Assembly: GCF_003058195.1 (NCBI RefSeq) | Contig: NZ_QBUH01000006.1 | Span: 186,001-250,000 of the forward strand | DNA: 64,000 bases | Reading direction: 5' to 3' | From: Elizabethkingia sp. YR214 | Lineage (GTDB): Bacteria > Bacteroidota > Bacteroidia > Flavobacteriales > Weeksellaceae | Shown here: one piece after another, positions 1-8,262 of the stretch | Position numbering within the stretch: the stretch's first letter is position 1 | Layout of the letters: every line of letters begins with the position of its first letter | Translations under genes and position numbers: made by a program | The notes under the pieces: model-generated | Told to the model about the DNA's origin: nothing | Databases searched by the model: none | The model's input: only the letters and a program-made list of their open reading frames with translations

Positions 1-22
1 TTCACCTTACGATCACGTGCTA

Positions 23-1018
23 TTAACTTTTGCTGCATACGGCCTCTCTTTCTTTAACCATAGGTTTCAATCCTAAATTCTGAAGCATTTGCATATCTTC
101 CGACACTCCCGGATTTGGAGTTACTAACAATGTCTCTCGCTCGCCGGTAAAAATAGAATTTGCTCCTGCCATAAAGCACCATGCCTGTTCAGCTTCTGTC
201 ATTTCTATACGGCCAGCACTAAGGCGTACCATAGAAGCAGGCATTGCAATACGAGCCGTAGCTATCATTCTTACCATGTCCCATATATCGACTTTTGGAT
301 TATTTTCCAGTGGCGTTCCTTTCACTCTTGCTAAAGCATTTACCGGAACCGATTCGGGGTGTATCTCCATATTAGCAAGTGTTCTCAGCATTGCAACGCG
401 GTCTGCATGAGTTTCTCCCAAACCTATAATTCCACCCGAACAGACTGTGATTCCTGCTTTTCGCACATTGTTTATCGTATTGATACGATTATCGAATTTA
501 CGGGTAGAGATAATCTCATCATAGTACTCTTCTGAGGTATCCAGATTGTGATTGTAAGCATATAAACCTGCTTCCTGTAATCTTTTAGCCTGTGGTTCAG
601 TTAACATTCCTAAGGTACAACACACTTCTAATCCCATTTCATTTACACCTTTCACCATATCTATAATACGGTCAAAATCTCTGTTATCTCTTACTTCACG
701 CCATGCAGCTGCCATGCAGAAGCGGGAAGCTCCTCTTTCTTTAGCTTTTTGCGCATGGGTCATTACAGTTGCTGTAGGCAAAAGTGCCTGCACTTTGATA
801 TCGGTATGATAGCGTGCTGCCTGCCCACAGTAAGAACAGTCTTCCGTACAACCTCCTGTTTTTACAGACAATAAAGTCGAGATTTGTACCTCATCTGCCT
901 TATGCCATTCGCGATGTACTGTCGCTGCCTCATATACGAGTTCCATTAATGGCTTGTTATAAATTTCGAGCAACTCTTCTTTCGTCCAGTCATGGTGCAA
1001 TGTCTTTTCTTTGGTCAT
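23..1018 (-). CDS. bioB: Biotin synthase (radical SAM)
   Basis: Converts dethiobiotin to biotin by sulfur insertion, the last step of the pathway, using a [4Fe-4S] cluster with S-adenosylmethionine and a sacrificial [2Fe-2S] cluster. The radical-SAM cysteines C57, C61 and C64 are visible in [12 protein letters not shown]. The following [12 protein letters not shown] and the C-terminal [10 protein letters not shown] segments are typical of BioB, and 331 aa is the normal family length. It is the last complete gene of a leftward biotin operon and lies 64 bp after bioD, a gap that holds a short hairpin. Only 22 bases remain before the window edge, so whether bioA follows cannot be seen. The identity is clear from the conserved motifs. 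Confidence 0.97.
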   Translation of the reverse strand: MTKEKTLHHDWTKEELLEIYNKPLMELVYEAATVHREWHKADEVQISTLLSVKTGGCTEDCSYCGQAARYHTDIKVQALLPTATVMTHAQKAKERGASRFCMAAAWREVRDNRDFDRIIDMVKGVNEMGLEVCCTLGMLTEPQAKRLQEAGLYAYNHNLDTSEEYYDEIISTRKFDNRINTINNVRKAGITVCSGGIIGLGETHADRVAMLRTLANMEIHPESVPVNALARVKGTPLENNPKVDIWDMVRMIATARIAMPASMVRLSAGRIEMTEAEQAWCFMAGANSIFTGERETLLVTPNPGVSEDMQMLQNLGLKPMVKEREAVCSKS

Positions 1019-1055
1019 ATTGTTTGATTTTTACTTTTACTTTTATTTTTCAACA

Positions 1056-1069
1056 CCCGTATTTACGGG
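1056..1069. terminator. Short GC hairpin between bioD and bioB
   Basis: A perfect six-pair stem CCCGTA/TACGGG with a two-base loop lies in the 64-bp gap. On the plus strand it is followed by a T-run. On the minus (coding) strand the bases after it are A/T-rich without a clear T-run, so it is more likely an mRNA-processing or attenuating hairpin than a strong terminator of the biotin operon. Confidence 0.35.
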
Positions 1070-1082
1070 CATTTGTTTTTTT

Positions 1083-1703
1083 TTACTTTAAATTTCGTTG
1101 AATGCCGCCAGCTACTTCCTGAATCACTTCTCTGGTAAGATCTTTAATCTCTGGTAACTCTATTACTTTTGAATTTTCCGGAATATGTTTTAACAACACT
1201 TCTCTGGTTTCCGGAACGAAGTCTCCGTTGAAAACAACAAAAGCAACTTCTATATTTCTATAGCCAAGTGCTTTCAGAGAAAGAAGTGTATGATTGATGC
1301 AACCCAGATAGTCTCGTACAACCAGAATAACCGGTATTTTAAAATGCTTAATAAGATCTATCATAAACTCCTCATGATTTAACGGAACAAATAACCCTCC
1401 GGCACCTTCTGTTAATAGTATATTATCGGTTTCAGGTAATCGGAAGTCATCTACCTTAATCTCTATTCCTTCCATAGCAGCCGACTGATGCGGAGATGCC
1501 GGATATTGCAAACGGAATCGCTCAGGATGCATTCTCCATTCATCACTGGTCAATTGCTTCACAAGCATACTGTCAGACTGATCCAGATCTCCGGATTGTA
1601 CAGGCTTCCAGTAATCTGCCTTAAAGTATTGCCTCAATACAGCAGAGGCGATTGTTTTGCCAACCCCTGTACCTATTCCTGTAATAAAATATTTAGTATT
1701 CAT
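1083..1703 (-). CDS. bioD: Dethiobiotin synthetase
   Basis: ATP-dependent carboxylation and ring closure of 7,8-diaminopelargonate to dethiobiotin in the cytoplasm. The P-loop GIGTGVGKT occupies residues 9-17, and the EGAGGLFVPL segment (about residues 119-128) is the conserved BioD substrate/ATP region. The 206-aa length is normal. It is transcribed leftward between bioF and bioB. The 229-bp gap to bioF is unusually long for an operon and is filled by an intergenic repeat, so the two halves may have separate transcript levels. No regulatory site for bioD itself was recognised. Confidence 0.96.
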   Translation of the reverse strand: MNTKYFITGIGTGVGKTIASAVLRQYFKADYWKPVQSGDLDQSDSMLVKQLTSDEWRMHPERFRLQYPASPHQSAAMEGIEIKVDDFRLPETDNILLTEGAGGLFVPLNHEEFMIDLIKHFKIPVILVVRDYLGCINHTLLSLKALGYRNIEVAFVVFNGDFVPETREVLLKHIPENSKVIELPEIKDLTREVIQEVAGGIQRNLK

Positions 1704-1732
1704 TCTGTTATTTTCTTGTTGCTATTTTTTTC

Positions 1733-1925
1733 AACCACATAGACATATTTTTCTAACCACATAGGCACAAAGTTGTGTATCGTTATACCAAGGTATCTTC
1801 GATACTGATATAGAATACATAGCTGATGTGCAAAATTTATTTTCTATGAAAATCTTATAATCATGACTAATTCTATGTGGTTTAAAACAGTATTTTATCT
1901 CTTTTGTGGTTAAGCCAGCCAGAAT
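1733..1925. repeat. Palindromic intergenic repeat element inside the biotin operon
   Basis: The 10-mer AACCACATAG occurs twice (1733-1742 and 1755-1764) and its reverse complement CTATGTGGTT at 1873-1882, with a further TTTGTGGTTAAG near 1910. The arms enclose about 110 bp. A related AACCACAAAGTCACAAAAG string occurs at about 44803-44821 in another intergenic region. This arrangement looks like a REP- or MITE-like noncoding element. A 69-codon minus-strand reading frame (1731-1940) that overlaps the bioF stop runs through the repeat; its first residues (MTENDI) resemble the start of GxxExxY proteins, but nothing after that does. Confidence 0.5.
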
Positions 1926-1932
1926 ATCATTT

Positions 1933-3048
1933 TCAGTCATGTTTCAAATTATCTTTAATTATACTAGCCAGTTCATCTATTTCTATAAATGAATTGAACT
2001 GATGTAGCGTAATCCGCAAACGCTCGCTTCCAGCTTTTACCGTGGGAGAAAAGATGGGATAAGTATTTATTTTTTGTTCTTTTAGCTCTTGTACAGCTTT
2101 ACAAAGCTTTCCCACAGTAGGAAACTGTACAATTTGTACAGGGCTCATACTTTGAGACAGAGAATGAATCTGGTATTTCCGGAAGTACTCTATATTATTT
2201 TGTAATTCATTTTCTAAACGTGGATAAGTCTCAAGAAACTGATAAGCTTCAAGAATTCCTTGCACCTGATATCCCTGCATTGCCGTAGAATAAATAAATG
2301 GTGAAGCAAAATTAATAAGGTATTCTTTTAATACGCTGCTTCCCACTATCGTTGCACCCTGCATCCCAAAAGCCTTTCCATATGTTACCACTGTAGCAAG
2401 AACACGATTCTGTAAATTATACCGGTGTACCAATCCTTTTCCAAATACTCCAACTGCATGAGCTTCATCTACAATTATCCAGGCAGCATATCGTTCTGCC
2501 AGTGTAATAATTTCTTGTAACGGAGCAAAGTCTCCATCCATAGAATACAGACTTTCTACAGCAATAAACACTTGCCCTATTGTATGGGATAGTAAATACT
2601 CTAAATGATTCAGATCATTATGTCTGAATTTCTTTTTCTGAGCATGTGACAAAGCACAACCATCGTGCACAGAACGATGCACCAATTCATCAACCAATAT
2701 TGTATGATGTCTGCCTGCAATACAGGAAAACAATGCAAGATTCGCTTTATATCCTGATGGAAACAATAAAGCACTTTCTAACTCATGGATTTTGGCAATA
2801 AATTCCTCTGCTTGTGCATAAACAAGACTGTTACCACTAATCAATCTTGATCCTGTAGCCCCGGAAAGCAGTTCCGGATTTACATTTAACAATTCAAGTA
2901 AATGCTGCTGAAAAGCTTTATTACCTGCAATTCCCAAATAGTCATTGGACAGAAAATCAGTTCCTTCTTCCTGTATTTTCAGACTGCGGAAATTTCCATT
3001 TTCCCGTCTGTCTGCTAATACCTTATGCCAGTGCTCCGGCTGATTCAT
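1933..3048 (-). CDS. bioF: 8-amino-7-oxononanoate synthase
   Basis: PLP-dependent condensation of pimeloyl-thioester with L-alanine to give KAPA, the first ring-assembly step of biotin synthesis. The fold-type I alpha-oxoamine synthase pattern is visible: FLSNDYLG near residue 32, the ATGSRLISG glycine-rich stretch, DEAHAVGVFG, and the PLP lysine in TYGKAFGMQG. The length of 371 aa is normal. Its start overlaps the end of the upstream ferritin-like gene by 26 bp, so the two are translationally coupled. Close relatives such as 2-amino-3-ketobutyrate ligase exist, but the biotin operon context settles the call. Confidence 0.93.
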   Translation of the reverse strand: MNQPEHWHKVLADRRENGNFRSLKIQEEGTDFLSNDYLGIAGNKAFQQHLLELLNVNPELLSGATGSRLISGNSLVYAQAEEFIAKIHELESALLFPSGYKANLALFSCIAGRHHTILVDELVHRSVHDGCALSHAQKKKFRHNDLNHLEYLLSHTIGQVFIAVESLYSMDGDFAPLQEIITLAERYAAWIIVDEAHAVGVFGKGLVHRYNLQNRVLATVVTYGKAFGMQGATIVGSSVLKEYLINFASPFIYSTAMQGYQVQGILEAYQFLETYPRLENELQNNIEYFRKYQIHSLSQSMSPVQIVQFPTVGKLCKAVQELKEQKINTYPIFSPTVKAGSERLRITLHQFNSFIEIDELASIIKDNLKHD

Positions 3049-3652
3049 AAGACAATACTTCTCTTCCTACTGCATCTATCCAATCCTGAAACAATTGATT
3101 TTCTATCTTCAGAACTTCTCCGGCATAATTCTCCCAATTCTCGTGGAAACGTTCTAACTGTTGGATCATTTCTTCAAGATGACCTTCTTCTTCCAGAATA
3201 ATAGACTTCACCATTACTCTGGACTTTGCTTTATCCAATGCTTCCTGATAAACAGGATAAAGCTCATCTGCTCTCACTTCTATAGCATAGGTTACAAACA
3301 GATAAGAGGCATACCGAAGTTCTTTTCCATCTAACCGAAAAGTATCTTTCAGAAAACGACTGGCCCGCATATCCAATCTGTGGAGATATTGTCGGGTATA
3401 TCCCTGCGCCAGCATTTCATCTACTTTATAATTAATACAGTAGTCCGGTATCAGTTTTAGTATTTGCTTTTTTAGATAATAAGCATGACGGTGCTCTTCT
3501 GCAGCATGCTTTAGCTGGATAAGATCTACCGTCACCGGATCTTCACAGGCAGATATTTTCCGGGCACCCGCATTTTCCATAAACGAAAGTGTATTCAGCC
3601 ATTTCGCATGTATCTCATTATCCCGAATAATCGCTTCTATTATTTTTTGCAT
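3023..3652 (-). CDS. Ferritin-like diiron protein, first gene of the biotin operon
   Basis: Not a recognised bio gene. The 209-aa sequence is all-helical in character and carries a two-fold ferritin-like ligand pattern: E26 then E53-x-x-H56, and E125 (or E130) then E155-x-x-H158, with 27- and 30-residue spacings typical of a four-helix carboxylate-bridged diiron site. No signal peptide or membrane segment is present. It is the promoter-proximal gene, overlaps bioF by 26 bp and is therefore expected to act with it. No bioC, bioH, bioG or bioW is visible nearby. An inferred role is oxidative production or release of the pimeloyl precursor, or protection of the oxygen-sensitive BioB. The fold call is firm, the function is inference. 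Confidence 0.7.
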   Translation of the reverse strand: MQKIIEAIIRDNEIHAKWLNTLSFMENAGARKISACEDPVTVDLIQLKHAAEEHRHAYYLKKQILKLIPDYCINYKVDEMLAQGYTRQYLHRLDMRASRFLKDTFRLDGKELRYASYLFVTYAIEVRADELYPVYQEALDKAKSRVMVKSIILEEEGHLEEMIQQLERFHENWENYAGEVLKIENQLFQDWIDAVGREVLSYESAGALA

Positions 3653-3666
3653 ATAAATATTTGAAG

Positions 3667-3674
3667 CAAAATTA
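3667..3674 (-). promoter_or_regulatory. -7 box of the biotin operon
   Basis: Read on the minus strand the sequence is TAATTTTG, matching the Bacteroidota -7 consensus TAnnTTTG, 14 bp upstream of the ferritin-like gene's ATG. No TTTG -33 box is found at the usual 19-bp spacing, which would suit control by the divergent MocR-type regulator. The 61-bp intergenic region also contains GGTACC and GGTCC close together, a possible part-site for that regulator. Confidence 0.5.
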
Positions 3675-3713
3675 TTATCTTGCCGGACCTTAAATGGTAC
3701 CAGATTTAAAATA

Positions 3714-5204
3714 ATGAGTAGTCCGGATCAGTTTTTATACAAGAAAATAATCTATATAGACAAAAAATCGTCACGACCTGTATATTTACAAATCGTTCAT
3801 CAGATGATCAATGCTATCCAGCGGGGATATCTGATGAAAGGAATGAAATTGCTGGGAACCAGAAATATGAGCATTATTCTGGAAGTACACCGGAAAACGG
3901 TTATTGCTGCATATGAAGAACTGGATGCTCAGGGATGGGTAGAAACAATTCCGAATAAGGGAACATTTGTAATTGAAAGCGGAAGTACCAAAAACATTAA
4001 TATAAAGACTCCGAAAAGACAAGATCTTGCAACTTATCCACAACAGACAGGTTTCAGTTTCCGTCAAAGCAATCTTCTGGACAATCCTTTTGAACATTCA
4101 TCCTGCACATATATCTTTAACGACGGTGTTCCGGATACACGATTATCTCAGATCGGAAACTATTCTAGTTTTTACAGTGCCAATCTGAAACGTAAAAGCA
4201 GTTATAAAAAGATAGGTTACTACAATACCGAAGGGAGTGAATACTTTAAAGAACATCTTGCTCAGTATCTTAACCTGAGTCGGGGACTTCATATCAGTAA
4301 AAACAATCTTCTGATTACCAGAAGTACAGAAATGAGTATTTACATTATCTCCGAAATCCTTCTGTCTGAAGGTGATATGGTAGTTGTAGGAGACCCTAGT
4401 TATTTTGCTGTAAATATGATCTTTCAGAAATCCGGCGCTGTTATTAAAACAATCCCGGTAGATGAGGAAGGTATCCGCACGGATCTTATAGAAGAACTGT
4501 GCAAAACCACTAAAATCAGAATGCTCTATCTAACACCGCACCACCACTACCCTACTACAGTGCCTCTTAGTGCCCAACGTCGAATTGAATTACTGTCTTT
4601 GGCTTCGCAATATGGTTTCGCTATTGTAGAAGATGATTATGATTTTGAATTCCACTATGACAATACTGCAATATTACCAATGGCCAGCTCGGATACTGAT
4701 GGCATGGTGATCTATGTAGGCTCATTTGGTAAATCTCTGGCTCCCGGATTTAGAACAGGTTTTATTGTAGCACCTGAAAATCTGATGACAGAAATGCGTA
4801 AATACCTAGGCATTATAGACAGGCAAGGTGATATTATTATGGAGCAAGCACTGGGAGAAATGATTGCAGAAGGAGAAATTAACCGTCACCTGAAAAAATC
4901 AGCCAAAATATATAAAGAACGCAGAGATTTGTTCGCAGGCTTACTTCAGGAACATCTGGGTGATCATATAAAATTCAGTATTCCTTCCGGCGGACTTGCG
5001 GTATGGATGGAATGGCGGTCACCGGTTAATCTTTTTCAGCTAAGTGCTCATTGCCAGCAAAATGACCTTTTTATTCCCCGTACACTCTTGTACCAGAACA
5101 AAGACTTTACCGCCCTCAGATTGGGTTATGGCCACTTAGAAGAGGATGAAATGAACAAATCATTGCAAATCCTTCGCAACGCAAATGAATCGCTGAAAAA
5201 ATAA
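3714..5204 (+). CDS. MocR-family (GntR-aminotransferase) transcriptional regulator
   Basis: An N-terminal GntR winged helix (about residues 17-85; VYLQIVHQMINAIQRGYL and VHRKTVIAAYEEL) is fused to a fold-type I aminotransferase-like domain. The PLP lysine lies in SFGKSLAPGFRTG, and EDDYDFEFHYD supplies the cofactor-binding aspartate. The length of 496 aa is typical of MocR/PdxR/GabR proteins. It is divergent from the biotin operon across 61 bp, the arrangement in which MocR regulators usually control the neighbouring operon. BioF also uses PLP and an amino-acid substrate, so sensing of a biotin intermediate or PLP is conceivable but is inference. PdxR is an alternative, yet no pdx genes are nearby. 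Confidence 0.88.
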   Translation: MSSPDQFLYKKIIYIDKKSSRPVYLQIVHQMINAIQRGYLMKGMKLLGTRNMSIILEVHRKTVIAAYEELDAQGWVETIPNKGTFVIESGSTKNINIKTPKRQDLATYPQQTGFSFRQSNLLDNPFEHSSCTYIFNDGVPDTRLSQIGNYSSFYSANLKRKSSYKKIGYYNTEGSEYFKEHLAQYLNLSRGLHISKNNLLITRSTEMSIYIISEILLSEGDMVVVGDPSYFAVNMIFQKSGAVIKTIPVDEEGIRTDLIEELCKTTKIRMLYLTPHHHYPTTVPLSAQRRIELLSLASQYGFAIVEDDYDFEFHYDNTAILPMASSDTDGMVIYVGSFGKSLAPGFRTGFIVAPENLMTEMRKYLGIIDRQGDIIMEQALGEMIAEGEINRHLKKSAKIYKERRDLFAGLLQEHLGDHIKFSIPSGGLAVWMEWRSPVNLFQLSAHCQQNDLFIPRTLLYQNKDFTALRLGYGHLEEDEMNKSLQILRNANESLKK

Positions 5205-5241
5205 TCTATCCTAAATAATTACAATCCCCTTCAGATTATAA

Positions 5242-6507
5242 CTATTTTGTGGCTTTAAGCCCATAAGTGTAGACATTGTACGGCAGTAAACGCTGTGCAA
5301 AAAATTTCGAAATAAAGCTTCCCAACAGTAAAGGAAAAAATAACAAATAACCATTGGGCACCAAACTGCAAACCAGAAAAAGAGCTGTTAGCGGAGCATA
5401 AATGGAAGCTGATAAAGTTGCTGCAGCACCAACCAATACAAAATTAATAAGAATAAGATCTGTATGAAAATAAGTATTACACGCCAAAGCAAACAGTAAT
5501 CCCAACAATGCACCTGAAACAATACTCGGGGCAAATACACCACCGTCGCCACCAGCACCAAGAGTTAAAGAAGATGCCACGGGTTTCAGGAAAACCAATG
5601 CCAGAAGTAAAAGCATAGATACTTCTTTATGATTTATCGCCTGGTTCAGGATTCCTTTAAGTCCGTGATAACTGTCTCCATATAATACTGGCAAAAAGAA
5701 AATCATACTCCCTACGATAAGGGCGCCAAGATTTACACGAAGAAAATTATTATCTATTTTTGAGAAAAAGTCTTTGATATGGATCACCAGAATGGTAAAA
5801 TAAACTGACAAAATCCCACCCAGCAAACTGAGTATTACAAAAAATGGTACTGCCGACCATTTCCAGCCACTAATACTAATGTCCAATAAAGGTTTGCTAT
5901 CGAACAAAAAGATAAATAGTCCTGCAATAAGAGCAGAAGCTGTACAGCTAATCGCCAGTGACTTATTGACTCTTCGGGCTATAACTTCCATAGCAAATAA
6001 CCAACCTGCCAGCGGGCTTCCGAATAAAACAGCAACTCCGGCAGTTACTCCGGCACAGATCAGTTCGCGTTTATACATTTTTGCAGAAAAACCTTGTTCG
6101 TAAGCCATATTACCAACAGTAGCTGTTGCAACCACAGTGGAAACCTCAACACCTGTAGAGCCTCCGAAAATTACCGTAAGAAAACCATTCAGATAATGAG
6201 AAGGTATTTTGAAAAAAGGTAAATGATCTTTTCGTTGATCCAAAGTTTTATAGATTTCTGTGATCCCTTTATTCTTTCTGTTCTGAAAAAAATATTTTCT
6301 AAGGAAATAAATTGTCGTAATCCCCACAGTTGGCAGTACAATAAATAATAAAGAATTATGATCTTTCGCCAGAGAGAAAAACTTTTCTTCCAGATATTCG
6401 GTAATATGTTTTAGAGAGAAAGCCAGCAATGCACATATTAGTCCCACCAGCAATGATAATAATACAAGTTTGAAGTAATGTCGGATAATGACCTTTTTTC
6501 TTTCCAT
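5242..6507 (-). CDS. ClC-type chloride channel/transporter, no CBS domains
   Basis: Inner-membrane ClC protein of 421 aa with about ten to twelve hydrophobic segments. The gating region reads GGSTGVEVST (about residues 115-124), with a glutamate in the position of the external gate, and GAGGDGGVFAPSIVSG matches the conserved selectivity-filter loop. The canonical GREGP proline is replaced, so its transport mode (channel versus H+/Cl- exchanger, or fluoride) cannot be assigned. There is no C-terminal CBS pair, unlike the second ClC gene at 23493-25298. It converges with the MocR gene (37-bp gap) and stands alone upstream of a 196-bp intergenic region. Confidence 0.9.
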   Translation of the reverse strand: MERKKVIIRHYFKLVLLSLLVGLICALLAFSLKHITEYLEEKFFSLAKDHNSLLFIVLPTVGITTIYFLRKYFFQNRKNKGITEIYKTLDQRKDHLPFFKIPSHYLNGFLTVIFGGSTGVEVSTVVATATVGNMAYEQGFSAKMYKRELICAGVTAGVAVLFGSPLAGWLFAMEVIARRVNKSLAISCTASALIAGLFIFLFDSKPLLDISISGWKWSAVPFFVILSLLGGILSVYFTILVIHIKDFFSKIDNNFLRVNLGALIVGSMIFFLPVLYGDSYHGLKGILNQAINHKEVSMLLLLALVFLKPVASSLTLGAGGDGGVFAPSIVSGALLGLLFALACNTYFHTDLILINFVLVGAAATLSASIYAPLTALFLVCSLVPNGYLLFFPLLLGSFISKFFAQRLLPYNVYTYGLKATK

Positions 6508-6703
6508 GTCAAAGATTTATGCATTGAAAAATGCTCTGCAAAATTACAACAATCATGTTTTTTTTCAAAATACACAGAAATAATATATATACTCAGTAAA
6601 AGCATTGTTATTCAGAAAAATAACTGTATGAAAAATTATGAATTTTAAGTAAATTGCAAGTACAGTCAGGCATAGCTTGCTGCATTTAACAATTTACAAG
6701 TAA

Positions 6704-7477
6704 ATGACCGAAATACACCATCTAAACTGCGTACGAATTGTTTCTCCACTTAATGATAATGTATGTGGACATTGCTTACTGATACGAGAAAATGACAAAC
6801 TTATCCTTATAGATACAGGTATTGGGCTTCTGGATACACAGCAACCTGATGAAAGAATAGGTCAACAGCTTATTGATATGGTAGGCTATCGCTTCAGTGA
6901 AGACCTGACTGCTATACGACAAATTCAAAACCTTGCCTTTGACCCTCAGCAGGTCACTGACTGCATTATATCTCACATGGATAACGATCATATTGGCGGT
7001 ATTGCCGATTTCCCTCAGGCAACTGTACATATAGGAGCTGAGGAATTGAACAGTTTTAATTCCGGAAACCCCAGGTACATAAAACTGCCTATGGAGCATC
7101 GCCCCATAGTTAAAACATATGCTAAAACAACAGATGAGTGGTACGGTTTTGAAGCGAGAAAAGTTGAAACAGATACTGAGGCTGAAATATATCTTATTCC
7201 TCTGTTTGGTCATACCGAAGGCCATTGTGGAATTGCCATAAAGGCAAATAACCAATGGGTATTTTATGTTGCAGATGCTTATTATCTGAAAGCAGAGCTA
7301 TATGACAGCAATCATCCTGTAAATGAGTTGGCCAGAATACGTGCCGAAAACAATGATTTGCGTATAGAAAGCATCAGTAAAATACGAAAACTAACCAATG
7401 AACATCCTGAAATTGAAGTATTCGGTTATCATGACATAGAAGAATTCAGGCGTTATAATCCTGAAACAGTATACTGA
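6704..7477 (+). CDS. Metallo-beta-lactamase-fold hydrolase
   Basis: MBL-fold protein of 257 aa. The metal-binding motif is seen in SHMDNDHIGG (about residues 91-100), followed by a HTEGHCGI histidine and an aspartate in YVADAYY. These are the usual ligands of zinc hydrolases related to lactonases and glyoxalase II. There is no signal peptide, so it is cytoplasmic. The substrate is unknown; quorum-signal or other lactones are possible. It opens a compact rightward cluster of small enzymes ending at 10346. The 196-bp region in front contains an 8-bp inverted repeat (GTAAATTG at 6649-6656, CAATTTAC at 6690-6697) of unknown meaning. Confidence 0.87.
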   Translation: MTEIHHLNCVRIVSPLNDNVCGHCLLIRENDKLILIDTGIGLLDTQQPDERIGQQLIDMVGYRFSEDLTAIRQIQNLAFDPQQVTDCIISHMDNDHIGGIADFPQATVHIGAEELNSFNSGNPRYIKLPMEHRPIVKTYAKTTDEWYGFEARKVETDTEAEIYLIPLFGHTEGHCGIAIKANNQWVFYVADAYYLKAELYDSNHPVNELARIRAENNDLRIESISKIRKLTNEHPEIEVFGYHDIEEFRRYNPETVY

Positions 7478-7499
7478 CCCAAAATAAACACACAATCAC

Positions 7500-7877
7500 A
7501 TGAGCAGAAAAGAACATATTATCAGAAGTTATATCAATGCTTATAACCAGTTTGATATTCCCGGAATGGTAGCTAATCTTCACGACAATATCATTTTTAA
7601 AAATATTCAGGACGGAGAAACTAATCTACTGTTACAGGGAAAAAAAGAATTCAGGCAACAAGCTGAATTGGCTAAAACTTACTTTACCGAAAGACAACAG
7701 AATATCATATCTGTAAAACACTCCGAAGATCAAACTGAGATAGAAATAGATTATTTTGCAGTTCTTGCTGCAGACATGCCTAATGGATTGAAAAAAGGAA
7801 ACGAGCTCAAACTAACAGGCAAATCAATTTTCAGATTTTCGGATGACAGAATTATTGAGCTAACAGATATAAGCTAA
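7500..7877 (+). CDS. NTF2-like (SnoaL/DUF4440-type) protein
   Basis: The 125-aa protein begins with the helix IIRSYINAYNQFDIPGMVANLHDNIIFKN, the usual start of the SnoaL-like polyketide-cyclase/NTF2 fold, and continues as alternating beta strands. Such proteins form small cone-shaped pockets and often act as isomerases, hydrolases or binding proteins. No catalytic residues can be assigned. It lies 22 bp after the MBL gene and 2 bp before the VOC gene, so all three probably share one transcript. A second, broken NTF2-like gene lies at 63397-63813. Substrate unknown. Confidence 0.75.
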   Translation: MSRKEHIIRSYINAYNQFDIPGMVANLHDNIIFKNIQDGETNLLLQGKKEFRQQAELAKTYFTERQQNIISVKHSEDQTEIEIDYFAVLAADMPNGLKKGNELKLTGKSIFRFSDDRIIELTDIS

Positions 7878-7879
7878 AT

Positions 7880-8248
7880 ATGGTAAGAACAGAAACCATA
7901 ATTGCAGTAAAAAATGTATCCAAAAGTTCACAATTTTATCAAAAACTGCTGAACTGCAGTGGTGCTCATGGTGGTGAAACTTTCGAAATACTAAAAGATG
8001 GTAATACTGTAATCTTATGTCTTCATAAATGGGGTGAACATGATCACCCTACAATGCTGAACGCTGAAAAAGAAAATGGCAACGGAGTTATCTTATTTTT
8101 CAGAGTTAGTAATATCAATAGTATTTTAGAAAATGCCAAAATTCTGAATGCAACAATAGAAAAGGAAATTCATTACAATGAAAATTCTCTTAAAAATCAG
8201 TTTATTCTGAGGGATCCGGACAACTATTATCTTATTATTTCCGAATAA
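7880..8248 (+). CDS. VOC superfamily (glyoxalase-like) protein
   Basis: The 122-aa sequence has the two beta-alpha-beta-beta-beta modules of the vicinal oxygen chelate fold: TIIAVKNVSKSSQFYQKLLN at the start and FRVSNINSILENA in the middle, ending in the characteristic FILRDPDNYYLIISE. A metal site of the glyoxalase type is possible (a histidine in the first module and the last glutamate), but the chemistry cannot be predicted. Members include glyoxalases, dioxygenases and bleomycin/fosfomycin resistance proteins. It sits 2 bp behind the NTF2-like gene and 14 bp before the serine hydrolase. Confidence 0.82.
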   Translation: MVRTETIIAVKNVSKSSQFYQKLLNCSGAHGGETFEILKDGNTVILCLHKWGEHDHPTMLNAEKENGNGVILFFRVSNINSILENAKILNATIEKEIHYNENSLKNQFILRDPDNYYLIISE

Positions 8249-8262
8249 AATACAGCACTGTC

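Noticed and set aside
1731-1940. 69-aa minus-strand reading frame overlapping the bioF stop, starting MTENDI
   Set aside because: It runs through inverted-repeat arms, its body has no family resemblance, and the repeat structure explains the sequence. The GxxExxY-like first residues alone are not enough.
6649-6697. GTAAATTG/CAATTTAC inverted repeat before the MBL gene
   Set aside because: It is a single A/T-rich 8-bp pair with a 33-base loop in A/T-rich DNA, which may arise by chance, so it is mentioned but not called a regulatory site.
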